64,000 nt of DNA from Paenibacillus sp. GP183 (GTDB lineage Bacteria > Bacillota > Bacilli > Paenibacillales > NBRC-103111): positions 1,984,001-2,048,000 of the forward strand of contig NZ_FNSW01000001.1 in the NCBI RefSeq assembly GCF_900104695.1. The letters run 5' to 3'. Every line of letters begins with the position of its first letter. Position 1 is the stretch's first letter. Under the pieces are notes generated by a model that ran no database searches, was not told where the DNA came from, and saw only the letters and a program-made list of their open reading frames with translations. Below, one piece after another: positions 7,997 through 15,885 of this stretch. The translations under genes and the position numbers were made by a program.

Positions 7997-8371
7997 ATGG
8001 CCGAGCAATCCAGCAAGAACAGCAGCTGTGAAGAAACAGCCGACTCCAGCATCTGCGAAGTGCTGCAAATTCTAGGTGCCAAGTGGGCTTTCCTCGTTCT
8101 TGAAGAACTGCTTAAGGGACCACAGCGTTTCAATCGGCTTCAGCGGAATATATCCATCGTCAAGACCCAGTCCCTCACAGATACACTCCGCCACCTGGAG
8201 AAGAATGGTCTCGTGCTCCGCAAGGTTTTTCCAACTGTCCCCGTAACGGTTGAATACTCACTGACGGAGAAGGGCAGTGATTTTCAAGCGGCTTTAATGG
8301 AAATGGATAAATGGGTGCAAAAGTGGGGCAATCCTAGGCTGGCCGTCGAATCTGTCGGCAAATCATCATAA
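7997..8371 (+). CDS. HxlR-family transcriptional regulator
   Basis: A 124-residue winged-helix protein with AAGGAGG 10 bases upstream of the ATG. The HxlR core is clear: ILGAKWAFLVLEELLKGPQRFNRLQRNI, SLTDTLRHLEKNGLVLRKVFPTVPVTVEYSLTEKG. Cys11 and Cys20 lie before the DNA-binding domain; in the family members YodB, HypR and QorR an N-terminal Cys senses quinones, aldehydes or oxidants. It probably controls the adjacent MFS gene and itself through the shared operator-like sites. The regulator is intact although its apparent target is broken. Confidence 0.88.
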   Translation: MAEQSSKNSSCEETADSSICEVLQILGAKWAFLVLEELLKGPQRFNRLQRNISIVKTQSLTDTLRHLEKNGLVLRKVFPTVPVTVEYSLTEKGSDFQAALMEMDKWVQKWGNPRLAVESVGKSS

Positions 8372-8394
8372 TCCTAAAATGCAGCAGCTTTTCA

Positions 8395-8428
8395 ACCGCT
8401 AAGAGAATCATCACTTAGTGGTTTTTTT
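8395..8428 (+). terminator. Terminator of the HxlR gene
   Basis: Stem ACCGCTAAG (8395-8403) pairs with CTTAGTGGT (8414-8422, one G-U pair) and runs into seven T residues (8422-8428). Confidence 0.8.
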
Positions 8429-8438
8429 GTCATGAAAT

Positions 8439-8462
8439 ATTACTTACTTAAAGTTAGTTAAT
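8439..8462 (+). promoter_or_regulatory. Candidate HxlR operator before the MFS gene
   Basis: An imperfect palindrome with halves CTTACTTA (8443-8450) and AAGTTAGTTA (8451-8460). The word AAAGTTAGTTA is shared with the site at 7967-7983. It lies about 170 bases before the MFS start, just downstream of the HxlR terminator, where a promoter for the transporter would be expected. Confidence 0.4.
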
Positions 8463-8632
8463 CCAAATGAATTGATTATATCCATATATTTTGCGTTCTT
8501 ACTTTATGAAAGGAACTCAAATATAATCCAATTAGCACCTGCAGGACGCGGCTAAGTGCCTGAAAAATCCCAAAGGCTTCACGGACATCAAGCTATGAGG
8601 GTGGAATACAAGTAAGAAAGGATTTGTTTCGT

Positions 8633-9605
8633 ATGAATCGTATAGCGATCTATATTCTAATGATAGCCGTCTTCTTCACCGCTACATCCGAATTGGTTGT
8701 GGCCGGCATACTGAATGTGTTGGCCGAACAGATTCATGTCTCCGTTGCTCTAGCCGGGCAGCTCATAACCGTCTATTCGCTCGCATTCGCGATTGGAACT
8801 CCGATAGTCGTATCGTCGACGGCGCGAATGGGTCGAAAGAAGCTGCTGCTCCTCGCCATGCTTGGCTTCATCATCGGCAATCTCATCTCTTTCTTCAGCT
8901 CCAGCTTCACCCTGCTGATTGCATCCTGAATGATACTGGGTTTAAGCTCCGGCGTTTTGCTGGAAGCCGCTTTCAGCGCCGCTGCCAAGATGGTCCCTCT
9001 TGAGAAAATCGGCAGCGCCATCGGCACGATCATTCTCGGCTTCAGCAGCGCCCTGATTCTTGGGGTACCTATCGGAATTGCGCTGACCCATATGTTCGGC
9101 TGGCAGATGATCTTCCTCTTCCTGGCTGCCGGCAGCCTCATCATCCTGATCGACATGGCACTTATGCTGCCGGAGATCGAAGGAGACACTCCCGTTCCGT
9201 TCAGTCGACAATTCATCGTGCTTGCGAATCCGGTCATTCTGTCCGCTTTGCTGCTTGTCCTGTTCAGAGAAGCCGGCAACTCCGTCATGTTCACCTATTT
9301 AACTTCTTTTCTGGACATTGCACTCTTATTCCTTATGGGTTATGTCCATGTTCATTATGGGTCCGTCTACTCAGACCTACTTCATCGAGAAGGCTCCACA
9401 CTCAGCCAATCTCATCATCAGCCTGAACACTTCAGTCACTCAGGTGGGTCTAGCGGTTGGCGCTGGCTTGGGCGGCATGACAGTTACATTGAACGCGACT
9501 GTCTTGTTCAATCCATGGGTCGCGAGCGCAGCACATTTTCTAGCTTTCATTGCAGCAATTGTATCTTTCCAGATGAGCAGAAGGATGCAGACCGTTACAG
9601 CGTAA
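8633..9605 (+). pseudogene. MFS transporter (drug-efflux type), decayed
   Basis: The ATG at 8633 follows AGAAAGG. The N-terminus (SELVVAGILNVLAEQIHVSV, GQLITVYSLAFAIGTP, MGRKKLLL) is typical of DHA1-type MFS efflux proteins. A TGA at 8927-8929 interrupts the frame where relatives usually have Arg (CGA to TGA). The same frame continues with membrane segments to about 9315, then homology jumps to another frame (SLWVMSMFIMGPSTQTYF to SFQMSRRMQTVTA, stop 9603). The total of 973 bases is roughly 200 short of a normal gene, so there is also an internal deletion near 9310-9325. No functional transporter can be made. Confidence 0.85.
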
Positions 9606-9620
9606 ACGAGAATACAATCA

Positions 9621-11189
9621 TTAGCCGCGGAACCTTTTCATCAGTCTATCGATCAGAGTCCTCTTTTTCTTCAAAATTTCAAAAGGCCGCATCATCTCGT
9701 AATCTTCATGCTCGAGCATGTGACAATGCCAAACAAAACGGCCGGTAAAAGGCTCGAATTTCGCGATAAAAGAGGTAACATTACTAGCGGGAGCACGAAT
9801 CGTATCTTTAAATCCTCTTTCATTAGGATCAGGAGGAGTTGCCTGTCCTGTAAATTTAAGTTGACCTGTGGCTGTGAAATGAGCAACGTCAAAAGGCTGA
9901 CGTTCAAGAATTTGCATGTCAACGATATGTAGATGAATAGGGTGGTCATCCGTTGACAGATTGATTAACCGCCATATCTCAACCGCTCCTAACTCCATAT
10001 TCTCGGATATACGATCAATCCACATTTTACTGTCCAGTAAATTTAACGATCTTCCATACTCATCCTCCACCCTGACGAGCGTGAGATCTCTTGTCCTTCT
10101 TGCCATATCTCTTGAAAGAAAATCAATTTTCCTTAAATGTTCGGGTAGGGAACTGGTATCTTTGCCCTTTAAAGGTACGGTTACTCTGAATTGCATCACA
10201 TTTGTGGTTTCCGGAGAAGCGCCCTTGAAGGTATTTTTAAGAACAATCGACTTGCCGAATGATCCGGAAAAATCGACGATCACATCTGCACGTTCGGTGG
10301 TTAACAGGAGGATCTCATTCATTTTAACTGGTTTTTCCAGTAATCCGCGATCGGTTCCAATTTGATAAAACGGCTGTCCGGAGTCCAGTTTGAATGTAAT
10401 GGCTCGACTATTGGAGGCGTTTAAAATGCGAAACCTGTATTTCCTAGGTTCCACTTCCATATATGGCCATACTTTCCCGTTGACCAAAATCGTGTCTGCG
10501 TCAAAAGGTGTGACAATCGAGGGGTAAGGAAGACGAGTGTTTTTTCTATCCGGCGTACTAGGGTAATAGAGAGATCCGTCCGGGTTAAACGAGCGATCCT
10601 GAACTAAAAGCGGGATTTCATAGTTTCCCATCGGCAAATTCAGGGACTGTTCTTGCTTGTCACGAATGATAAAAAATCCTGCCAGTCCCGCATACATGTT
10701 CAATCTCGTTATTCCCATAGTGTGATCATGATACCATAAAGGAGCGGCTTCAAGGTTCGGGTACTCATATACTTCATTTTCAAATAAAGGCCCTGTTTGT
10801 TCGAAATTTCTCGTAAACCAAGCTTCAGGGTAACCATCACTTTGGGGTGGCTGTTTACCTCCGTGCAAATGAACTACAGTCCTAACCTCCGGAAGATTTT
10901 TTTCCGCACCATGAATGGTCGTATCGATGGGGAGAAAATGCTTGGCGGGCAGATCATTCATCCATTTGACATATGCCGTTTCATCCTTCATCACATCGAA
11001 AGTAGGGCCGGGGTACATTCCGTTGTAACCCCATAAGCGGGTTGGTCCGAGATCACGATGCAGCTGCCCAGTAAATTCCCTCATGGTCACTTCATAATAC
11101 GAGCCTTGCCTGTCACGCTTGATCGGCGAAATTGTTTTGGGAATCGGCAGTTTATCAACGAATTTTTGCAATCTTACTTTTGCTGGCAT
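9621..11189 (-). CDS. cotA: CotA-type multicopper oxidase (spore coat laccase)
   Basis: A 522-residue laccase that aligns along its length with Bacillus subtilis CotA (513 residues). All four copper motifs are present: HLHGG (His107, His109), WYHDH (His154, His156), HPIHLH, and WHCHMLEHEDYEM with Cys489, His494 and the axial Met499. No signal peptide is seen, as in CotA, which reaches the coat from the mother cell. The enzyme oxidises phenols or bilirubin with reduction of oxygen to water. The ATG at 11189 follows GAGGAGG. It converges on the MFS remnant with 15 bases between, and is divergent from the SDR gene. Confidence 0.93.
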   Translation of the reverse strand: MPAKVRLQKFVDKLPIPKTISPIKRDRQGSYYEVTMREFTGQLHRDLGPTRLWGYNGMYPGPTFDVMKDETAYVKWMNDLPAKHFLPIDTTIHGAEKNLPEVRTVVHLHGGKQPPQSDGYPEAWFTRNFEQTGPLFENEVYEYPNLEAAPLWYHDHTMGITRLNMYAGLAGFFIIRDKQEQSLNLPMGNYEIPLLVQDRSFNPDGSLYYPSTPDRKNTRLPYPSIVTPFDADTILVNGKVWPYMEVEPRKYRFRILNASNSRAITFKLDSGQPFYQIGTDRGLLEKPVKMNEILLLTTERADVIVDFSGSFGKSIVLKNTFKGASPETTNVMQFRVTVPLKGKDTSSLPEHLRKIDFLSRDMARRTRDLTLVRVEDEYGRSLNLLDSKMWIDRISENMELGAVEIWRLINLSTDDHPIHLHIVDMQILERQPFDVAHFTATGQLKFTGQATPPDPNERGFKDTIRAPASNVTSFIAKFEPFTGRFVWHCHMLEHEDYEMMRPFEILKKKRTLIDRLMKRFRG

Positions 11190-11348
11190 CTGAGTCAGGA
11201 CCTCCTCACGGTTAGTACCCTAAGAAAGCATATGATCGATAATTGTCCCATTATGTTTAATTGTGGATTTTTCCAAACCATCACTTAGTCAGAACCATTC
11301 ATCATCTGGGTGAATAACCTACTGTTGTGAAACGAACGGAGGATGAGT

Positions 11349-12248
11349 ATGTACCCGAAATATCCTTATTACGGCTATGAAACAAAATGCGAAAATAAAC
11401 CCGTTACCTTTCCGCCGCAGCATCAGGAAAAACAACCGGGTCTGGAGTACTTAATGGTTCCAGCGCCTATATCAGACAATCCGCAATATGTTGGAAGCGG
11501 GAAATTAGAGGGCAAGGTCGCCATCATTAATGGGGGAGACAGCGGAATCGGGAGAGCCGTGGCGATCGGCTTTGCCAAAGAGGGAGCGGATGTAGTCATC
11601 CCCTACCTTTACGAGCATGAAGACGCCAATGCGACAGCGGAAATGGTATCGCGCTATGGCCGCCGCTGCCTTCCGATTTCCGGGGACTTAAGAGACGAGG
11701 CATTCTCCTATGAAGTCGTGCAAAAAACGTTGGAATGCTTCGGAAAAATCGATGTTCTGGTGTTGAATCAAGGTGTTCAATTTCCCCAAGAGAGCATCTT
11801 GAATATCAGTACCCAGCAGCTCTTGGATACTTTCCGCACGAATATTTTCCCGCTTTTCTTTATGACCAAAGCCGCGCTCCCCCATTTGCAGCCAGGAAGC
11901 TCGATCATCAGCACGGCATCTGTTACGGCATACGCGGGGGCACCACTACTTATAGATTACTCATCCACCAAAGGTGCAATCGTATCATTTACCCGTTCAC
12001 TGTCGCTTCAGCTGGTGAAACAAGGGATCCGGGTGAATGCTGTTGCTCCGGGTCCGATCTGGACCCCGCTCATCGTTTCCAGCTATACCGCCGAATACGT
12101 TAAAACATTCGGTTTAGAGTCGCCGATGCGGCGTGCAGGTCAGCCGTTCGAGCTTGCTCCGACATACATCTACCTGGCATCGGATGATTCTTCTTATGTT
12201 ACAGGACAGGTGCTGCACGTAAACGGCGGCATTATGACCGAAACCTGA
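11349..12248 (+). CDS. SDR oxidoreductase, YhdF/YhxC-like
   Basis: The ATG at 11349 has GGAGG six bases upstream; the ATG two codons earlier is too close to that site. The 299-residue product has a Pro/Tyr-rich N-terminal extension of about 40 residues (YPKYPYYGYETKCENKP) typical of the stress-related YhdF/YtkV/general-stress-protein-39 group, the motif NGGDSGIGRA in place of the usual TGGxxGIG, a catalytic Ser in ISTASV, and YSSTKGA (YxxxK). The last segment is SSYVTGQVLHVNGG. The substrate is unknown. It lies divergent to cotA; the two may both be expressed in stressed or sporulating cells, which is inference. Confidence 0.85.
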   Translation: MYPKYPYYGYETKCENKPVTFPPQHQEKQPGLEYLMVPAPISDNPQYVGSGKLEGKVAIINGGDSGIGRAVAIGFAKEGADVVIPYLYEHEDANATAEMVSRYGRRCLPISGDLRDEAFSYEVVQKTLECFGKIDVLVLNQGVQFPQESILNISTQQLLDTFRTNIFPLFFMTKAALPHLQPGSSIISTASVTAYAGAPLLIDYSSTKGAIVSFTRSLSLQLVKQGIRVNAVAPGPIWTPLIVSSYTAEYVKTFGLESPMRRAGQPFELAPTYIYLASDDSSYVTGQVLHVNGGIMTET

Positions 12249-12257
12249 TAATGGCCG

Positions 12258-12343
12258 ATCATGCAATTAGATTGGAAGCATAATTTGAACTATGGTTCAA
12301 ATCATGCACTTAGATAGGCAGCATAATTTGAACTATGGTACCT
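12258..12343. repeat. 43-base duplication of a histidine kinase gene tail
   Basis: Two units with period 43 (12258-12300 and 12301-12343) differ at three of the first 39 positions. The second unit is the true 3' end of the kinase gene on the minus strand; the first, downstream of its stop codon, also reads TIVQIMLPI-stop. The two differences inside the coding part are synonymous (CTG/CTT Leu and CCT/CCA Pro). Confidence 0.8.
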
Positions 12344-13581
12344 TCACCTAAGACACTGTTCACTTTAATCTGTCCTCCATGGGCCTTCACAATCCATCCC
12401 GCTATAGATAGTCCAAGACCCACACCTCCCTGAGCACGGGACCTTCCAGAATTGACGCGGTAAAACCTTTCAAAAATATACGGGATTTTTTCCTGCGGTA
12501 TCCCGATGCCTGTATCGAAAATCTGCAGGACAGCGTTTTTTTCATTTTTTAGTAGACTGACTTTGATCTCACCCGTGGATTTATTATATTTGATAGCGTT
12601 ATCGATTAAAATATAAAGCAGCTGTTTAATCCGTTCTTTGTCCCCATAATATAAAAGTTCATCAGTCGATGATGTATAAGATATAGGGATTTCAATTTTG
12701 GCTGACAAGAGTTTGAATTTCTCTACTGAAGAAGCCACCAATTCCCTTAAATCAAAGTACTCCTGCATGATCTCGAGCCGCCCCGAATCGCTTCTGGCCA
12801 AGGTTAACAATCCTGTGAGCATTTGGGTCGTTCGTGTTAATTCCTCCTTCATGTCGGCCAATACTTTTTGATGAAAAGGGGAAAGATGGTTTTGCTCTTC
12901 TTCTATAATCTCAATAGACGCTTGCATGATACTCAGCGGAGTGCGCAATTCATGGGAGGCATCCGAGACAAAATCCTGCTGTCGTTGATAGGCCCTTTGA
13001 ATGGGAATCATTGCCCTCTTGGAAAACCAATATCCCACACCGATAGATACAATAAGCAGTAAAACGGCAAACAAGGTGAGCAGCCATTTCATCTGGCTCA
13101 GTAAAGTTACGTTTTCCGTTACTTCCATACCCATATAAAGTACGGTGTTATTGGGACTTTCAATGCTAAATAATTTAAACGCTCTGCCCCCTTGTAATGT
13201 GAATGTTGTATACTGTGGAGAGTTACTTGCAATTTGCTGTTCCTTGAATGTCGATTTAAAAAAAGCTAATAAGGTCTCGTCCCGCAAAGAATGAAACATT
13301 ACATCCCCATTATCTGAGGTCAATACGAAAAATTGATTGAGCGGCATGAAATTATAGTTAATATAAGTCGCGTTAACTGTTTTTTCATCCGTCCCGTTGG
13401 AGGGCATTTTGCTCTTCCATTCATTCAGAATACGTTGTGAGGTAAGGTTGAGCTGCTTTTCCTCAGATTTCGCAATGGTGCTGGACAGAAGGAAATAAAA
13501 TAATAAAAGCATAATTAAAAGAATGCACACGATCAAGCTGCTGTACATGACAATAAGCTTCAACCTTGTTTTCTCAAACAT
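12310..13581 (-). CDS. Sensor histidine kinase of a second two-component system
   Basis: A 423-residue kinase with transmembrane segments at about residues 9-35 and 165-186 and an extracytoplasmic loop of some 130 residues. HisKA has His210 in ASHELRTPLS; the ATPase domain shows DNAIKYN, DTGIGIP and GVGLGLS. It resembles the first kinase (984-2243) in layout but the sensor loops are not alike. It overlaps its response regulator by eight bases. Downstream of the stop lies a second copy of its last ten codons. The ligand is unknown; the adjacent PepSY protein gene is a plausible target. Confidence 0.92.
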   Translation of the reverse strand: MFEKTRLKLIVMYSSLIVCILLIMLLLFYFLLSSTIAKSEEKQLNLTSQRILNEWKSKMPSNGTDEKTVNATYINYNFMPLNQFFVLTSDNGDVMFHSLRDETLLAFFKSTFKEQQIASNSPQYTTFTLQGGRAFKLFSIESPNNTVLYMGMEVTENVTLLSQMKWLLTLFAVLLLIVSIGVGYWFSKRAMIPIQRAYQRQQDFVSDASHELRTPLSIMQASIEIIEEEQNHLSPFHQKVLADMKEELTRTTQMLTGLLTLARSDSGRLEIMQEYFDLRELVASSVEKFKLLSAKIEIPISYTSSTDELLYYGDKERIKQLLYILIDNAIKYNKSTGEIKVSLLKNEKNAVLQIFDTGIGIPQEKIPYIFERFYRVNSGRSRAQGGVGLGLSIAGWIVKAHGGQIKVNSVLGEGTIVQIMLPI

Positions 13582-14260
13582 TGGGCATCTCCTTCATGCC
13601 GATGCTGTACCCGATACCTCGATAACTGTGAATATATTTTTCTGGATAAGGGGCATCGACCTTTTTACGCAGCAATTTGATGGTCGCATCCACTGTGTTT
13701 GGCGTTACATCTGCGGTTCCCCATACGCCATTCATAATCTGTTCTCTGGAAAAAATTTGTCCGGGACGATTCAACAAATATTCGAGAAGCTGAAATTCTC
13801 TCCGGGTCAATTGTATCGCATCATCTCCCCTGGTTACTTTATGGGTATTCATGATGAGGGTCAATTCACCGAATTGCAGCGTATCGTCATTCCAATTCGT
13901 ATCTTTGCGTCTGTTTAAAGCCTCGATGCGGGCAGTCAATTCTTCAAAAGCAAACGGTTTGATCAAATAATCATCTGCGCCATGCTTCAGGCCGTTCACA
14001 CGATCCGTAACGGCATCTTTGGCCGTAAGCATCAAAATGGGAGTGTTATCATTTTGCTTGCGAAGAAGTTCGCACAGCTCCAAGCCGGTTCGATCCGGCA
14101 GCATCCAGTCCAGTACATAAATATCATATTGGCCATGAGAGATATAAGACTCAGCCGTTTCAACGTCGGTTACCCAGTCTGTCGTGTGAAATTGTTGTCT
14201 AAGCATATATTCAATAAGAGGTCCAAGTCTCTCATCATCTTCAACGAGTAAAATTTTCAT
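13574..14260 (-). CDS. OmpR-family response regulator of the second system
   Basis: The ATG at 14260 follows GGAGGATTACTTG and gives 228 residues starting MKILLVEDDERL; an upstream in-frame extension has no ribosome binding site. The receiver has Asp51 in VLDWMLPD, then LLTAKD and IKPF; the C-terminal winged helix ends SYRGIGYSI. The promoter region has TATAAT at 14311-14306 and a TTTAA pair with 11-base spacing (14343, 14354). It precedes and overlaps its kinase gene. Confidence 0.93.
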   Translation of the reverse strand: MKILLVEDDERLGPLIEYMLRQQFHTTDWVTDVETAESYISHGQYDIYVLDWMLPDRTGLELCELLRKQNDNTPILMLTAKDAVTDRVNGLKHGADDYLIKPFAFEELTARIEALNRRKDTNWNDDTLQFGELTLIMNTHKVTRGDDAIQLTRREFQLLEYLLNRPGQIFSREQIMNGVWGTADVTPNTVDATIKLLRKKVDAPYPEKYIHSYRGIGYSIGMKEMPNV

Positions 14261-14305
14261 CAAGTAATCCTCCGATATACATAAGGTTTGGATAGAAGAT
14301 TTTTT

Positions 14306-14358
14306 ATTATAGCAATACAAGATGAAAAGAAAATAAGAAAGATTTAAACCGCATTTAA
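14306..14358 (-). promoter_or_regulatory. Promoter of the second two-component operon with TTTAA pair
   Basis: TATAAT (minus strand, 14311-14306) lacks a -35 consensus. Two TTTAA words at 14343-14347 and 14354-14358 are exactly 11 bases apart and lie about 45 bases upstream of the start point, a usual place for an activating OmpR-family dimer. The same word and spacing is found before the first system (2944, 2955). Confidence 0.4.
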
Positions 14359-14361
14359 CTT

Positions 14362-14392
14362 CATAAAAATAGCCCCCTTGTCAAAGGGGGCT
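14362..14392 (-). terminator. Terminator of the PepSY gene
   Basis: A perfect nine-base stem AGCCCCCTT/AAGGGGGCT with loop GTCA (14371-14392) is followed on the minus strand by ATTTTTATG. It lies between the PepSY gene and the promoter of the second two-component operon. Confidence 0.85.
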
Positions 14393-14431
14393 CCATGTAA
14401 AAGCGGGCCGAATGTTTAAATTGTCAGTTAA

Positions 14432-14923
14432 TTAATTTTCACTGCCGCCATCATTATTATCAGCCTGCAATACAGCTCCGGTTTTAGCGTCGACTTTTAC
14501 GTCTGAACCTTTACCGTTCGCATCTACGATTTGAACTCCATACACAACAGTGCCGTTGTTGTCTTCCAATTCCACTGATTTCACAGTGCCGCTAACTTGT
14601 TTCAATGCGATGTCGGTAGCCTGCTGTTGTGTCAATGTTGCCGCTTGCTGCAATTTGGCTTGCTCATTAGGATCTACGGCTTCCGGAGCTCCTTTAGCCT
14701 CGGCAGCTCCTTTAACTTCAGGAGCCCCTTTAACTTCAGGCGCTTCTGTAGCATCAGGTGTAGTTGTGTCCTCAAAATTAGTTGTATCTTGATCTTGAAC
14801 CGCAGCTGGTGCAGTAACTGAAGCCGTTGGAGCTGCTGGAGTTATTGATGCCGCATATGCGCTGATCGGAATGATCGCAGCAAATATAGCAGTTGCACCT
14901 AAAAGTTTAATTGATTTTTTCAT
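14432..14923 (-). CDS. Secreted PepSY-domain protein with Ala/Pro/Glu-rich linker
   Basis: The ATG at 14923 follows AGGAGG and starts MKKSIKLLGATAIFAAIIP, a signal peptide ending near AYA. The mature protein (163 residues in all) has a low-complexity linker with short repeats of the type PEVKGA / AEAKGA / PEAV, then one PepSY domain (TQQQATDIALKQVSGTVKSV to KVDAKTGAVLQ). PepSY domains are thought to inhibit proteases or to act as envelope sensors. It sits between two two-component systems, is monocistronic with its own terminator, and may be regulated by one of them. Confidence 0.82.
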   Translation of the reverse strand: MKKSIKLLGATAIFAAIIPISAYAASITPAAPTASVTAPAAVQDQDTTNFEDTTTPDATEAPEVKGAPEVKGAAEAKGAPEAVDPNEQAKLQQAATLTQQQATDIALKQVSGTVKSVELEDNNGTVVYGVQIVDANGKGSDVKVDAKTGAVLQADNNDGGSEN

Positions 14924-15110
14924 TGTTATTTCCTCCTGATACTTATGGATTTTACCTGTCGATTTTTTCCGTGGGCCCTCGGATACAATCTTCAAGTAAT
15001 TCATATTCTACAGATACACTATGAAATTAGCATGAAAAATGTGGGACAAATATTGTCAGCTATGTGAATTGGCAAAATGCTTCTTCTCGCTTCACCAACT
15101 CTCTTAATAA

Positions 15111-15164
15111 TTCAGTCGATCCTCAGTTTGTTTTCAGTAATTATTCAGCTACTCGGATTATAAT
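15111..15164 (+). promoter_or_regulatory. 11-bp-phased TTCAG array and -10 box before the third two-component operon
   Basis: TTCAG at 15111, CTCAG at 15122, TTCAG at 15133 and TTCAG at 15144 are spaced exactly 11 bases apart. A TATAAT box follows at 15159-15164, and the regulator ATG at 15202. No good -35 box is seen. Four half-sites on one face of the helix suggest two regulator dimers; similar arrays stand before htrA and the LiaI/PspA pair. Confidence 0.6.
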
Positions 15165-15201
15165 GGATATCATCTGGAAGTTTCGATTAGGGGGCACTCA
15201 A

Positions 15202-15885
15202 ATGAAAGCTGGAAAAGGTATCAAAATCATGCTGGTCGATGACGAGCCGCATATCCTGCAATTTTTGGAGCTGGGGCTGGTTAATGAAGGCTTTGATGTG
15301 AAAACAGCTCCAGATGGAATGAGAGCCATAAATCTTGCGAATGAGTTCCAGCCGCATATTGTCGTATTGGATGTCATGATGCCGGGAATGAGCGGGTTTG
15401 AAGTTTGTCGGATGCTGAAAAAAGATCCATTGCAGTTATCTATCATCATGCTCACGGCAAGAGATGATGTCGAGGATCGCGTGAAAGGTTTGACCTTGGG
15501 TGCTGATGATTACTTGGTAAAACCATTCAGCTTTGAAGAACTGCTGGCACGGATTGGGGCTAGGCTGCGCAATCAGTTTCCGAGTTTAACCGGTGAAGCT
15601 ATGGGACCTTTTCGAATTGATGACCTCAGAAAAGAGATTAATTATTTGGATCAGGTGTTGGAGCTGTCTCCAACCGAATACGAACTGCTCAAATTCCTGG
15701 TGATCAATCACGGTATTGTCATGAGCAAGTCAAGGATCCTGGAAAAGGTATGGGGTTATGATTTTGGCGGGGAAGAAAATATTGTGGAAGTATACATCCG
15801 ATCCTTGAGGGAAAAATTAGAGGACAAGGAACACCGCTTGATTCGAACGGTTCGAGGCGCAGGATACAGGGTTGATTTCTCATGA
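15202..15885 (+). CDS. OmpR-family response regulator of the third system
   Basis: The ATG at 15202 with AGGGGG upstream gives 227 residues; a longer in-frame extension runs through the promoter and is not credible. The receiver shows DDE at 13-15 and Asp57 in VLDVMMPGMSG, the switch residues in LTARDD and VKPF. The winged helix ends RTVRGAGYRVDFS. The sequence is of the MprA/ArlR/TcrA type. Its promoter carries four 11-bp-phased TTCAG-like sites, which also occur before htrA (17409 on) and liaI/pspA (18470 on), so this regulator probably controls itself and both envelope-stress units. Confidence 0.93.
   Translation: MKAGKGIKIMLVDDEPHILQFLELGLVNEGFDVKTAPDGMRAINLANEFQPHIVVLDVMMPGMSGFEVCRMLKKDPLQLSIIMLTARDDVEDRVKGLTLGADDYLVKPFSFEELLARIGARLRNQFPSLTGEAMGPFRIDDLRKEINYLDQVLELSPTEYELLKFLVINHGIVMSKSRILEKVWGYDFGGEENIVEVYIRSLREKLEDKEHRLIRTVRGAGYRVDFS

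Noticed and set aside
8927-8929. In-frame TGA as recoding (selenocysteine or readthrough)
   Set aside because: The gene also has a frame-breaking deletion, and the position fits a simple CGA to TGA change.
9318-9605. Apparent independent 95-residue gene
   Set aside because: It is the C-terminal part of the MFS transporter in a shifted frame; there is no ribosome binding site before it.
8930-9748. Single 272-residue gene after the TGA
   Set aside because: The first part is MFS sequence and the last 140 residues are an out-of-frame, Ser/Arg/His-rich readthrough into the opposite strand of cotA.
11190-11348. SigK or SigB promoter for cotA or the stress-type SDR
   Set aside because: Partial words such as CATATG and GTTTAA occur but the spacing to a second element does not fit either consensus.
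14371-14392. Strong hairpin as attenuator of the second two-component operon
   Set aside because: Its T-run side and position fit the end of the PepSY transcript, and the operon promoter lies downstream of it.
14680-14760. CRISPR-like or minisatellite repeat
   Set aside because: The repeats are short in-frame codon repeats encoding a protein linker, without spacers.
15021-15036. Minus-strand TTCAT pair 11 bases apart upstream of the PepSY gene as a fourth member of the TTCAG regulon
   Set aside because: Only two words, both one base off the core, in AT-rich DNA; kept as a hint but not called.
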